Notes: a model not told the origin generated them from the sequence alone. A stretch of 64,000 nt of DNA from Mycobacterium sp. (GCA_021732005.1 JAKFVT010000055.1:62001-126000), one strand, 5' to 3'; counted from the stretch's first letter, positions 16,353 through 24,367 are shown. Made by a program: numbers and translations.

Positions 16353-17173
16353 GCTGTGGGCTGCCTTCCATCGGAGCGTTGTCGGTCGACGAAGCGCACA
16401 GCCATCCGGTTGAGCAAGCCGGGTGCCAGACGCGCGAAAAGCCATGCCGCGCGGGCCTGACGAGGTGCGACCAAGAGGGCCTTGTTGCGTTCGATGGCCC
16501 GCAGCGTATCGGCGGCCAACCGGTCCGGGCTATAGAAAGTCTCATTGCGCTGGCCCATCCGGTAGAACTCGCGGCCGTTGAAGTCGCCGAGCCAGCCTTT
16601 GTCGAGAATCGGGGTGTCCACCGCTGTCGGGCAGATGGCCAGCACGCCGACCCCGTGGCCGAGGGCTTCGGTGCGCAATGCCAGCGACAGCCCGACAATC
16701 GCATGCTTGGTCATCACGTAGCTGGTGATCCGACCGGCGGCGGCCAGACCCGCCATCGATGCGGTGTTGATGATGTGGCCGCTGCGCTGGCGGACCATCT
16801 GCGGGTAGGCCGCATGCACCCCGTGCACGACGCCGCGGATGTTCACGTCGATGATGCTGTTCCACTGATCCAGGGTGAGCAGTTCGGTGTCGCCGCCCCA
16901 GGTGATGCCGGCGTTGTTGAACATCAGGTCGATTCGGCCGGCGTGCTCGACGACACTGTCGACCGCCTGCTGGACGGCGGCGGCGTCGGTGACGTCGAGT
17001 TGCAGTGGTGTCCCCCGCTTGCTCAGCGACGCGGCGGTGCGCTCGGCGGCGGCGCCGTCGATGTCGGTGCAATGGACGTCCGCTCCGGCATCGGCGAGCG
17101 CCCGGCACAGTGCCGCACCGATTCCCGAGCCGGCGCCGGTGACGATCGCCTGCTTGCCGACGAACCGCGTCAC
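16349..17173 (-). CDS. SDR-family oxidoreductase, GTG start
   Basis: A 274-residue SDR with TGAGSGIG (cofactor), FNNAGITWGG and the catalytic YVMTKHA (YxxxK with methionine and threonine inside). The C terminus is extended by about 35 residues rich in Arg and Leu (ARAAWLFARLAPGLLNRMAV), a feature of membrane-associated or retinol-dehydrogenase-like SDRs. It overlaps its upstream SDR (GTGA) and downstream kinase (ATGA). It probably oxidises or reduces a hydroxyl/ketone of the shared substrate; the cofactor is probably NAD(H), from the aspartate after the second strand (HCTDIDG). Confidence 0.87.
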   Translation of the reverse strand: MTRFVGKQAIVTGAGSGIGAALCRALADAGADVHCTDIDGAAAERTAASLSKRGTPLQLDVTDAAAVQQAVDSVVEHAGRIDLMFNNAGITWGGDTELLTLDQWNSIIDVNIRGVVHGVHAAYPQMVRQRSGHIINTASMAGLAAAGRITSYVMTKHAIVGLSLALRTEALGHGVGVLAICPTAVDTPILDKGWLGDFNGREFYRMGQRNETFYSPDRLAADTLRAIERNKALLVAPRQARAAWLFARLAPGLLNRMAVRFVDRQRSDGRQPTA

Positions 17174-17940
17174 GCCGAGGCCATCCGGTCGACGTGGGCG
17201 AGCACGTCGGGATAGCGCTTGAGGTGAGCGCCGCCGTTGAGGTCCAGAACCTCGCCGGTGAGCCAGGAGGCCTGGTCCGAGCAGAGGAACAGCACCGCCT
17301 CGGCGACATCCTCGGGAACACCGACCCGACCGAGCGGGGTGTTCTCGAGGTAGTCCTCGAGAACACCGTCGGCCATGGTCACCAGTTCGGTCAGCGGAGT
17401 GTGGACAAAGCCGGGCGAGACGGCGTTGACCCGGATGCCGCGCGGGCCCATCTCGAGCGCGGCGACCTGGGTCAGCATGGCCAGTCCGGCTTTGGCCGCG
17501 CAGTAGGCGCTCATTCCGGGCGCGGCGAGCCGGGCGTTGAGCGAAGTGATCGACACCAGCGAGCCGCCCTCGCGCAGTTGACGCCCGGCGTGCTTCATCA
17601 CGATGAAAGCACCGGTGAGACAGCAGTCGACGATGGCTCGGAAGTCCTCGACGGCCAGCTCGGTGATGCGGCCGAAGCCGCCGAATCCGGCGGTGTTCAC
17701 CACGACGTCGACGGCTCCGGCGCCGTCGAACAACGCTGCGACACTGGCTTCGTCGGTGACATCCACGCCGACGGCGTTATGCGGAGCGCCGAGTTCCGCG
17801 GCCCGCTGCGCGGCACCGTCGGCGTTGCGGTCGGCGATGGTCACCTGTCGCCCGCCGGCGGCCAATCCCCGGGCCACCGCCCAGCCGATCCCCGATGCGC
17901 CGCCCACGACTACCGCCCGTTGCGCTGCTTCTTCCGACAT
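17170..17940 (-). CDS. SDR-family oxidoreductase
   Basis: A 256-residue SDR, first gene of the five-gene - strand operon. Motifs: VGGASGIG, NTAGFGGFG, and catalytic SITSLNARLAAPGMSAYCAAK. It ends with a normal SDR C terminus (SWLTGEVLDLNGGAHL). ATG 17940 has GGAGG four bases upstream; a GTG at 17976 in the same frame lacks one. The pair of SDRs next to a monooxygenase and a kinase suggests successive redox steps at one or more hydroxyl groups. The upstream 130 bp before the tRNA cluster hold the promoter; I see no clear operator there. Confidence 0.87.
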   Translation of the reverse strand: MSEEAAQRAVVVGGASGIGWAVARGLAAGGRQVTIADRNADGAAQRAAELGAPHNAVGVDVTDEASVAALFDGAGAVDVVVNTAGFGGFGRITELAVEDFRAIVDCCLTGAFIVMKHAGRQLREGGSLVSITSLNARLAAPGMSAYCAAKAGLAMLTQVAALEMGPRGIRVNAVSPGFVHTPLTELVTMADGVLEDYLENTPLGRVGVPEDVAEAVLFLCSDQASWLTGEVLDLNGGAHLKRYPDVLAHVDRMASA

Positions 17941-18073
17941 CCCGCCTCCTGTGAACGCTCGCGCGGGTTCGCTCAAGTCGCGTCTACTGTAAGGGATACG
18001 GCAAGAGTCGCGGTAGAGCGACGTCGGGAAGCGGTGAAGGGGAACAGCCCAGAAAGGGACTGACGAAACTGAG

Positions 18074-18147
18074 TGGCCAGGGCCGGGATCGAACCGGCGA
18101 CCTTCCGCTTTTCAGGCGGACGCTCGTACCAACTGAGCTACCTGGCC
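18074..18147 (-). tRNA. tRNA-Phe (GAA)
   Basis: A 74-nt cloverleaf on the - strand. The acceptor stem is GGCCAGG/CCTGGCC with discriminator A, the anticodon arm is CCGC-CTGAAAA-GCGG (anticodon GAA), and the T arm carries GGTTCGATCCC. CCA is not encoded. It is the last of three tRNAs (Glu, Asp, Phe) in the same direction, probably one transcript. Confidence 0.96.
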
Positions 18148-18188
18148 GGAAGGCACTGCGTCAATCCAATGCCTCACCACATACATGG

Positions 18189-18262
18189 CGACCCTGACGG
18201 GACTCGAACCCGCGACCTCCGCCGTGACAGGGCGGCGCGCTAACCAACTGCGCCACAGGGCC
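18189..18262 (-). tRNA. tRNA-Asp (GTC)
   Basis: A 74-nt cloverleaf with acceptor GGCCCTG/CAGGGTC (one G-T wobble) and discriminator G. The anticodon arm is CCGCC-CTGTCAC-GGCGG (anticodon GTC) and the T arm has GGTTCGAGTCC. It lies between tRNA-Phe and tRNA-Glu on the - strand. Confidence 0.96.
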
Positions 18263-18303
18263 TTACTCGTACTACTCGCTTCCGACGATACCGTCGTCAC
18301 GCG

Positions 18304-18376
18304 TACCCCCAACGGGATTCGAACCCGTGCTACCGCCGTGAAAGGGCGGCGTCCTAGGCCACTAGACGATGGGGGC
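18304..18376 (-). tRNA. tRNA-Glu (TTC)
   Basis: A 73-nt cloverleaf. The acceptor stem GCCCCCA pairs with TGGGGGT (a G-T first pair) and the discriminator is A. The anticodon arm CCGCC-CTTTCAC-GGCGG gives anticodon TTC. The T arm is GGTTCGAATCC. It is the first gene of the - strand Glu-Asp-Phe cluster. Confidence 0.95.
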
Positions 18377-18498
18377 CAGAACCGAATCACTTCGGGGTAC
18401 TCACAACGAGTGCACGTTAGAGCGTCGTTAGCTTAGGGCACCACAGGCTCAATCCCAAAACCGAGTGGCATCACCGAAGGCAGTATTGTGTGCGTCGC

Positions 18499-18571
18499 GC
18501 CCCTATAGCTCAGTCGGTAGAGCTACGGACTTTTAATCCGCAGGTCCCAGGTTCGAGCCCTGGTGGGGGCA
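18499..18571 (+). tRNA. tRNA-Lys (TTT)
   Basis: A 73-nt cloverleaf on the + strand, divergent from the Glu-Asp-Phe cluster. The acceptor is GCCCCTA/TGGGGGC with discriminator A, the anticodon arm CGGA-CTTTTAA-TCCG (anticodon TTT) and the T arm GGTTCGAGCCC. TATTGT at 18484-18489 is a plausible -10 element 9 nt before the mature 5' end. Confidence 0.96.
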
Positions 18572-18658
18572 CAACAGGGGGATGAACGGGTCTTTCGCAA
18601 GAATGCGGACCTTTCTGACATCGCCCGGCGCCGTCGGGGGTGACCTATCGTGAACGAC

Positions 18659-19324
18659 ATGAGTGACGCGACGCCGCAGGCAGCGGGCAGCGCCGGGCAC
18701 GGATCGCGCCCCGGCGTCGACCGCCAAACCGGCCGGCATGTGATCGCGCGTCTGGTCGGTCCTGAACACGACCAGACGGTCCAAGCGGTCGTCGACCAGC
18801 TGTCCGGCGAACAGAGCGCGGTCGACGCGATCGTCGAAGACGCCGTGTCGGACCCCGAACGCCTCGAGGCGCTGGAGCGGCTCGGCAACCACGACGACAC
18901 CCGCAGCGCGACCCTGGATCGGGTCGCGGTTCTGACCGCCGAGGCGCTGGGCACCCCGATGGCGGCGGTGTCCATCGTGTACCCCGACCGGCAGGTGCTT
19001 GCCGGGAGCAACGCGAGTGACGAAACGCTGCCGCGCGTGCGGCCGATCGAGATGTCGATCTGCAAATTCACCGTCGCCAGCCGCGAGCCGCTGGTGGTCG
19101 ACGACACCCGAGCGCATCCCCTACTGGCGGACCATCCAGCGGTCAAGGAAGGCGTGTTGGCCTACGCCGGAATTCCGTTGATCGACAGCAACGGTCATGT
19201 CGCTGGAACGTTGTGCACCTGGGACACTCGCCCGCGGCACTGGTCCAGCGGTCAGGTACAGATCCTCAACGATCTCGCCGCCGTCGCGCGCCAACGGCTC
19301 CTCGCTGAGCCACGCGACAAGTGA
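18659..19324 (+). CDS. GAF-domain protein
   Basis: A 221-residue cytoplasmic protein. The N-terminal 70 residues are low-similarity and acidic; residues about 75-215 form a GAF sensory domain (LDRVAVLTAEALGTPMAAVS, GIPLIDSNGHVAGTLCTWD, then LNDLAAVARQRLLAEP). There is no output domain, so it may act as a stand-alone sensor or enzyme of the free-methionine-sulfoxide-reductase type, though I do not see a clear catalytic cysteine set. GTG 18650 in frame is an equally possible start and would add three residues. It stands alone after tRNA-Lys. Confidence 0.8.
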   Translation: MSDATPQAAGSAGHGSRPGVDRQTGRHVIARLVGPEHDQTVQAVVDQLSGEQSAVDAIVEDAVSDPERLEALERLGNHDDTRSATLDRVAVLTAEALGTPMAAVSIVYPDRQVLAGSNASDETLPRVRPIEMSICKFTVASREPLVVDDTRAHPLLADHPAVKEGVLAYAGIPLIDSNGHVAGTLCTWDTRPRHWSSGQVQILNDLAAVARQRLLAEPRDK

Positions 19325-19422
19325 TCTTTGCCAAAGTGCGCCACACGGGGGGATATATGACTCGACGGGTAATGACATCGGGTAGCGTCCCGCCTGTGGT
19401 TCGGTGGGTGAAGTGAGCGGTC

Positions 19423-20907
19423 ATGGCGACACGAACTCTTCACGTCGAGAATCCGCCGGCCGCGCCGGCTCGTAACGGTACGTCGGGCCCGCGCAAGAAA
19501 ACCTTTGCCGAGCGGGTCCGCACCGATCCGCTGAGCACCATCATCACTGTCGCCATCGACGTTCTGTCGGTATCGATCGCAACCGTCCTGGGCGCGTGGT
19601 GGGCGATGTCCACCAAGGACTACCCCCCGGATCTGTGGTTGGCCATCCTGTTCGTCCCGGTGGTGATCGCCACGCTCGGCGCACGCGGCGTCTACCGGCG
19701 TCGCTTGAACCGAGAATTCCTCGACGAGATCGGGCCCATCGAGGCCACGGTCGCGATTTCGACGATGTTCCTGCTCGCCGGCATGCTGCTCACCCACGAG
19801 TCCGGTCGACCGGGGTCGACCGTGCTGAAGATCTGGCTCTGCGCCGCGGTCCTCATGCCGTTCGGCCGGCTGATCCGGGTGATCATCCAGCGCAGCCTGC
19901 GACGACACCATCACCTCGTGGCGCCGACCCTCATCGTCGGCAACGGCCGCGTCGCCGGCCACATCATCAACCGCCTCGAGGAGTTCCCGGAATACGGCCT
20001 CGGGCCGGTCGGCATCATCGACGCCGAACCGTGGTTCGGCCAGGCGGGCGACCCGCGGCCCGACATCCCCTACCTGGGACCGCCGGAAAACATCGATAAA
20101 GCAATCCGGGAAACCGGAGCGCAGAACGTCGTCATCGCGTTCTCCCGGACCCAAGATCAGGTGCTGACGCACGTGGTCCGGGCCGCCCACCAAAACGGCC
20201 TGCGGGTCTGGGTGGTGCCGCGCATGTTCGACACCATCGGCGAGCGGGCCCGGATCGAGCACATCGGCGGCACCCCGCTGCTGGCGCTGCCCCACACCAA
20301 CCCGCGTGGCTGGCAGTTCACCGTCAAGCACATCTTCGACCGGGTGATGTCTTTCCTTCTGCTGCTGTTTATCTCGCCGGTCTTCCTCACCCTGGTTCTC
20401 CTCGTGAAGTTGAGCTCGCCGGGGCCGATCTTCTTCCGCCAGCCGCGGGTGGGACGCGACGGACGCGTCTTCGACTGTCTGAAATTCCGCACCATGAGGG
20501 CTCCCGACGCCGCCGACGCGGCGTTCCAGCTCAAGACCGGCGCCGCGCCCGGTGGCGTGGAGGGTGTCGACCGCCGCACGAAGATCGGCAAAATTCTGCG
20601 CGCCACATCGCTCGACGAGCTGCCGCAGTTCCTCAACGTGCTCAAGGGCGAGATGAGCCTGGTGGGTCCCCGGCCGGAACGGCCGGAGTTCGTCGAGTTG
20701 TTCGAGGCACAGATCCAGCGATACGGCGAGCGTCACCGCGTTCGGGCCGGCGTCACCGGCTGGGCTCAGGTACACGGCCTACGTGGGCAGACGTCCATCG
20801 CCGATCGCGCCGAGTGGGACAACTACTACATCGAGAACTTCTCGATCGCCCTCGACCTCAAGATCTTGGCGCTGACGATTCCGGCGGTGCTGCGTCGCGC
20901 GGAGTAA
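19423..20907 (+). CDS. Polyprenyl-phosphate sugar-1-phosphate transferase (WbaP/WcaJ family)
   Basis: A 494-residue membrane protein of the exopolysaccharide polyprenyl glycosylphosphotransferase family. The first 150 residues hold about four hydrophobic segments. A Rossmann-like CoA-binding-type domain follows (TLIVGNGRVAGHIINRL). The C-terminal third is the catalytic sugar transferase domain with a membrane anchor (FLLLLFISPVFLTLVLLVKL), SPGPIFFRQPRVG, CLKFRTM and the acidic DELPQFLNVLKGEMSLVGPR. It transfers a sugar-1-phosphate to a polyprenyl phosphate to start a glycan. No other glycan genes are adjacent, so the product is unknown. Confidence 0.9.
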   Translation: MATRTLHVENPPAAPARNGTSGPRKKTFAERVRTDPLSTIITVAIDVLSVSIATVLGAWWAMSTKDYPPDLWLAILFVPVVIATLGARGVYRRRLNREFLDEIGPIEATVAISTMFLLAGMLLTHESGRPGSTVLKIWLCAAVLMPFGRLIRVIIQRSLRRHHHLVAPTLIVGNGRVAGHIINRLEEFPEYGLGPVGIIDAEPWFGQAGDPRPDIPYLGPPENIDKAIRETGAQNVVIAFSRTQDQVLTHVVRAAHQNGLRVWVVPRMFDTIGERARIEHIGGTPLLALPHTNPRGWQFTVKHIFDRVMSFLLLLFISPVFLTLVLLVKLSSPGPIFFRQPRVGRDGRVFDCLKFRTMRAPDAADAAFQLKTGAAPGGVEGVDRRTKIGKILRATSLDELPQFLNVLKGEMSLVGPRPERPEFVELFEAQIQRYGERHRVRAGVTGWAQVHGLRGQTSIADRAEWDNYYIENFSIALDLKILALTIPAVLRRAE

Positions 20908-20945
20908 AGCTTCGATAACGCCGCGGTTAGCTGGTGTGTGAAAAA

Positions 20946-20960
20946 TACCCGGACCGGGTA
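20946..20960. promoter_or_regulatory. 15-bp perfect dyad TACCCGG-A-CCGGGTA
   Basis: The two 7-bp arms flank one central base, too tight for an RNA hairpin loop, so a DNA-binding site is the likelier reading. It lies 39 bp after the sugar transferase stop and 63 bp before the 52-residue gene at 21023. No regulator nearby can be assigned to it. Confidence 0.35.
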
Positions 20961-21022
20961 ACTCTCAGTTAACGCATCGGGGAGCGGGGCAGTCCTGTTT
21001 CACGCGCGCCTCAGGAGTTAAC

Positions 21023-21181
21023 ATGAGTCACCCACTGCTCACGTCGACCGATGTAATCCGCCACGCGATCGCCGACCAAGTCCGGCGTTTGGGCGGCAAT
21101 GACGAGAACATCGACGACATCGCATTCGCCGCGTCCTATGCCGTGATGTGCTGGGGTTTGGCTGCGGCCGAAAGCAATTGA
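21023..21181 (+). CDS. Small conserved-looking protein, 52 residues
   Basis: A short gene with a clear ribosome-binding site (AGGAG five bases before the ATG). The protein starts MSHPLLTSTDVIRHAIADQV and ends AVMCWGLAAAESN. It looks like two amphipathic helices joined by GGNDENIDD, without signal peptide or membrane segment. I do not recognise the family. It stands alone between the sugar transferase and the convergent oxygenase gene. The strong ribosome-binding site and balanced composition argue for a real gene. Confidence 0.6.
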   Translation: MSHPLLTSTDVIRHAIADQVRRLGGNDENIDDIAFAASYAVMCWGLAAAESN

Positions 21182-21287
21182 CGGTCGCGTCGGTTCAGCA
21201 CGCTGCGCCTGGACGCACGGCTGCCGGCCCACCGTCGGTCCGAGGTAGCTGACCACAGCCGTCGGTCCCGATTTCGTCGGCAAACCG

Positions 21288-22319
21288 TCAGGACGCCACG
21301 TTTTTCGCCGGGCACGTGTCGCCCAGGTAATGAATTCCCTTGTCGCGCTCCCCTTTCGGCGGCAGATTGCGGGCCGGGGTGTGGATCAGCGGGGCGTCCA
21401 GAGGAATCCGGCCGGTGGCGCGGTCCCAGCCCGCACGCGCACGCGGGTGCATCCGACGACGCTCGGGCAAGACCTTGAACGCCAGATTGACCATGCGGCC
21501 GAACAGCCTGTGCATGCGCTCATCTCGCTTCGGCCACGTGTAGCCCATCAGGTCGCGGACCGGCTGATCGTAGAGCCCGACGGTGATCCAGACTGCGACC
21601 GGACCGAGTATCTTGAGGTACGCCGACCACAGGAAGTCCGGAATCCATTGCAGCGAAGGGTGTTTGGGCATCGTCGACAGGTCGAGAACCTCGCGGGTGG
21701 CCCAATTGTTCTCGAGCACGTTGCGGCACATGTGATCCCAGTAGACCTGGAATTCTTCCCAACTCGCCGGCACCGGGCGCATGCTCATGCCATACATCCG
21801 GTACCACGTGACGTGCTCGTCGAACAGTTGGCGCTTCTGATCCTCGGTCAGACCGTCACCGAAGTGCTCGGCGGTCAGGACCGTGCCCATGAAAAACGTT
21901 GCGTGGGCCCAATAGAAGACGTCGGGGTTGAGCGCACTGTAGCGGCGCCCCTGGGAGTCCACGCCCTTGATCGGAATGTGGTAGTCACGCACTTCCGCGC
22001 CGGTCTCCGGCGCCCGATCGCCGTCGAACACCACGCCCCCGATGGGGTAGAGCGATCGCAACAGCCGAGGCAGCCGCTCGATGAAGAAGATCGAGTGCTG
22101 CTCGACGGCAGCGCCGAGCTGAGGATGCATGTTCTGCATCGAGCCGGCCCATGGCCCCTGGAGTAGTCCGCGCCAGTCACCGAAGTATTTCCATGTCAGC
22201 GACTCCGGGCCGAGTACCGCCGGCGGGCTGTCATATCCTCCGTCGGTCACCGGGCAGCCGGACGCCACTTGCGCGCCGTCGCTGGTGACGGGGCACGATT
22301 CGGAAGTATCTTGACTCAA
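21288..22319 (-). CDS. MpaB/DUF2236-family oxygenase-like protein, TTG start
   Basis: A 343-residue protein of the oxygenase MpaB family (DUF2236, the fold of latex-clearing protein Lcp, which binds haem b). The region FYWAHATFFMGTVL and the later FDEHVTWYRMYGMSMRP carry the conserved histidines and arginine typical of the family. The N-terminal 40 residues are Ser/Cys-containing and not obviously a signal peptide. TTG 22319 is the start, with GGAAGG about 8 nt upstream; the next Met is after residue 60, inside the domain. It is divergent from a TetR gene 68 bp away, which probably controls it. Confidence 0.83.
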   Translation of the reverse strand: MSQDTSESCPVTSDGAQVASGCPVTDGGYDSPPAVLGPESLTWKYFGDWRGLLQGPWAGSMQNMHPQLGAAVEQHSIFFIERLPRLLRSLYPIGGVVFDGDRAPETGAEVRDYHIPIKGVDSQGRRYSALNPDVFYWAHATFFMGTVLTAEHFGDGLTEDQKRQLFDEHVTWYRMYGMSMRPVPASWEEFQVYWDHMCRNVLENNWATREVLDLSTMPKHPSLQWIPDFLWSAYLKILGPVAVWITVGLYDQPVRDLMGYTWPKRDERMHRLFGRMVNLAFKVLPERRRMHPRARAGWDRATGRIPLDAPLIHTPARNLPPKGERDKGIHYLGDTCPAKNVAS

Positions 22320-22387
22320 CTGGTGACCTTCCCGAGGAAGTCTGGCATTTTGACTACATGCGTTGTCACCAAGAGCTTAGGAGCGAT

Positions 22388-22984
22388 GTGACGCCGGGTC
22401 AACGACGGGGCCGCTGGTCCGGCGTCCCACTGCCGGACCGGCAGGCGCTGCGCCGCGACGAACTGATCGCCGCCGGCGTCACATTGCTCGGCAGCCCCGG
22501 CGGCCCTGCTCTGACGGTGCGGGCCGTCTGCCGCCATGCCGGCCTGACCGAGCGCTACTTCTACGAAAGCTTCTCCGACCGGGACGAGTTCGTCCGAGCC
22601 GTCTACGACGACGTCTGCAATCGCGCCATGACCGCACTGACAGCGGCCGCGACCCCGCGTGCGGCCGTCGAGCAGTTCGTGAGTCTGATGGTGGACGATC
22701 CGGTTCGGGGCCGCGTTCTGCTGCTGGCGCCGCAGGTCGAAGCCGTACTGATCCACTCGGGTGCCGAGTGGATGCCGAGCTTCATCGAGCTGCTGCAGAG
22801 CAAGTTGACCGCGATCAGTGATCCGGTGCTGCAGAAGATGATGGCCACAGGGCTGATCGGCGCGCTGACCGCGCTGTTCACCGCCTACCTCGACGGTAGC
22901 CTGACGGCGTCGAGAGAGCAGTTCATCGACTATTGCGTCGACCTACTGCTTGCTCGTACGGCGAGCTATCCGCCGGCGACCTGA
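22388..22984 (+). CDS. TetR-family transcriptional regulator, GTG start
   Basis: A TetR regulator of 198 residues. The N-terminal helix-turn-helix reads RRDELIAAGVTLLG, then LTVRAVCRHAGLTERYFYESF near residue 50; the remaining helices form the ligand domain. GTG 22388 has AGGAG four bases upstream and is preferred. ATG 22358 in the same frame would add ten residues, but its nearest purine tract is 17 nt away. It is divergent from the MpaB-type oxygenase. A short dyad CTTCC-CGA-GGAAG (22328-22340) lies between them and overlaps the oxygenase ribosome-binding site. The 3' end overlaps the convergent secreted-protein gene by 19 bp. Confidence 0.85.
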   Translation: MTPGQRRGRWSGVPLPDRQALRRDELIAAGVTLLGSPGGPALTVRAVCRHAGLTERYFYESFSDRDEFVRAVYDDVCNRAMTALTAAATPRAAVEQFVSLMVDDPVRGRVLLLAPQVEAVLIHSGAEWMPSFIELLQSKLTAISDPVLQKMMATGLIGALTALFTAYLDGSLTASREQFIDYCVDLLLARTASYPPAT

Positions 22985-23436
22985 CCCGCCTCACCTGGCA
23001 CGTTGCCGGTCTGGTCCAGTTCGCTTGACTCGCTCTGCTGGGCTTCGGCCTGCGCCTCCGCGAGCTTCTCCTCATAGTCCGAACGAGCCTGTCGGCCCTC
23101 CGGGCTGCCGATCGAGTTGCCCGGCACGCCGGCCGTCGCGAAGGTGTTGTTGCAGTTCAGGTACAGCAACACACGGTTGCCGGGGTTGGTGCCGCTGGAG
23201 TCGAGGAAGTCGGCACTGCGCGATCCGGTGACCATGCATTGGTCGGTCGGCAGGAAGCTGCCGACCCGGGTGGCAATGGTCGCCGACTGGCCGGCGTCGC
23301 TGATCGCCTGCGCCGCATCCGCGTACGTCTGACCCGCATACTCGTTGGTCGCCGAGGCGGTGCCGGAGCCGAACATCGCAACCGATGCCACCGCTGCACC
23401 GAGCGCACCAACGCCGAGGACCAAGTAGTTCTTCAT
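22966..23436 (-). CDS. Secreted protein with PASTA-like repeat unit (paralogue of the gene at 23733)
   Basis: A 156-residue protein with a Sec signal peptide (MKNYLVLGVGALGAAVASVA, cleavage probably after ASA near residue 29). The mature part has AGQTYADAAQAISDAGQ, IATRVGSFLPTDQCMVTGS and VLLYLNCN, ending in a Gln/Glu-rich tail. The spacing resembles a single PASTA-like unit held by a Cys-Cys pair. It is clearly homologous to the next - strand gene (shared GQTYA, ADF-DSSG, LNC, PGNS, SPEGRQA). The function is unknown; location is extracellular or cell-wall associated. Confidence 0.78.
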   Translation of the reverse strand: MKNYLVLGVGALGAAVASVAMFGSGTASATNEYAGQTYADAAQAISDAGQSATIATRVGSFLPTDQCMVTGSRSADFLDSSGTNPGNRVLLYLNCNNTFATAGVPGNSIGSPEGRQARSDYEEKLAEAQAEAQQSESSELDQTGNVPGEAGQVAGG

Positions 23437-23732
23437 CGCGACCTCCGAGATGTGCGTTGCCTGTGCATTTGCGTACCAAACGCTGGTTGCCTGTGGTGCG
23501 CAAATATTACGCCGGGTCGCCGGAATCCGCAGTGCAAGCGTTAAGCGTCGCGGGCACCCCCATGGACCAGTCTCGTATCGGCGACGGCTGGCGTCGTTGC
23601 TAGGGGCATGGGAGCCCAGTGGCCCTTCCCGCTCGCGACCGAGCTTTGTCAGGTGACCGACCCTAAATCGCGGTCCGCGACACCAAATCCAACCTTTATC
23701 CCATGCGCTCCCATCAGGCAGCGTCGCAGCAA
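23437..23732. other. 296-bp intergenic stretch between two paralogous secreted-protein genes
   Basis: Contains the promoter and ribosome-binding region of the gene ending at 22966 (GAGGTCGCG just before its ATG). I see no convincing additional gene, terminator hairpin or repeat here. Confidence 0.5.
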
Positions 23733-24233
23733 TCAGGCACCGGCCGACAGGACTTCGAGTACCTTATCGTTGCACTTCCCCGTTTTTTGGCAGATGCCTT
23801 GACACTCAGTCGTTTTGGCGCTGTTGCTGCAGTAGGAGGGATACGTATTGATGTAGTTAACAGCCGCCTGCGCTTGCCGACCCTCCGGCGAAGCCACGGA
23901 GTTGCCCGGCCGACCGGGAGCGGCCAGCGTAGCGCCACAGTTTAGATCTAGCAGGACCTCATATCCCCGTGGTCTTCCACTAGAGTCCCTGAAATCGGCC
24001 TTTTGAGCGCCGCTGATGATGCAGTCATCGGCCGCGAACCGCCCACCGACCACTGTCGCGATGATCGGCTTTCCTCCAGCGTTCGTTATCTGTTCAGCAA
24101 CTTTCGCGTAGGTCTGACCGGAAAAATTGCCGAAATCTGGACCCGAGGCGGCAGCAACTGCACTGCCAAAAGAACTAGCCAATGCCGCCATGGCACTAAG
24201 CAGGCCCAGCCCAATCACAACTGTTAGCTTCAC
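23733..24233 (-). CDS. Secreted protein with PASTA-like repeat unit, GTG start
   Basis: A 166-residue protein starting at GTG 24233 (GGGGG four bases upstream), giving a clean signal peptide MKLTVVIGLGLLSAMAALAS with cleavage near AVAA. The mature part shows FSGQTYAKVAEQITNAGGKP, ATVVGGRFAADDCIISGAQ and LLDLNCG, matching its downstream paralogue, but its C terminus differs: a Cys-rich tail with YCSNSAKTTECQGICQKTGK, six cysteines in all probably forming disulfides outside the cell. A tandem duplication with divergent tails is the simplest explanation. The function is unknown. Confidence 0.75.
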   Translation of the reverse strand: MKLTVVIGLGLLSAMAALASSFGSAVAAASGPDFGNFSGQTYAKVAEQITNAGGKPIIATVVGGRFAADDCIISGAQKADFRDSSGRPRGYEVLLDLNCGATLAAPGRPGNSVASPEGRQAQAAVNYINTYPSYCSNSAKTTECQGICQKTGKCNDKVLEVLSAGA

Positions 24234-24337
24234 ACTTCCCCCGGGGATCTCGGCGCGCCCCACCCTGCGCAACTCGATGCACAGCATACCCCCGTTGCCG
24301 CACGTGCTGAGAAGAGCAACACGCCGAGAGGGGGAAC

Positions 24338-24367
24338 TTGAATGTCACCGAGATACACAGATATATT
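24338..24367 (+). promoter_or_regulatory. Sigma-70-type promoter for desA1
   Basis: TTGAAT (24338-24343) and TATATT (24362-24367) are separated by 18 bp, a close match to the mycobacterial SigA consensus. Transcription would start near 24374, leaving a leader of about 30 nt that carries GGAGG before the ATG at 24404. The AT-rich spacer may also hold the operator of a desaturase regulator. Confidence 0.6.

Noticed and set aside
18112..18390. Open frames across the tRNA cluster
   Set aside because: They translate tRNA-Phe, -Asp and -Glu sequence and have no independent support.
18064..18660. Integration site or genomic-island boundary at the tRNA genes
   Set aside because: tRNAs are common integration sites, but I see no integrase, no duplicated tRNA 3' end and no direct repeat nearby.
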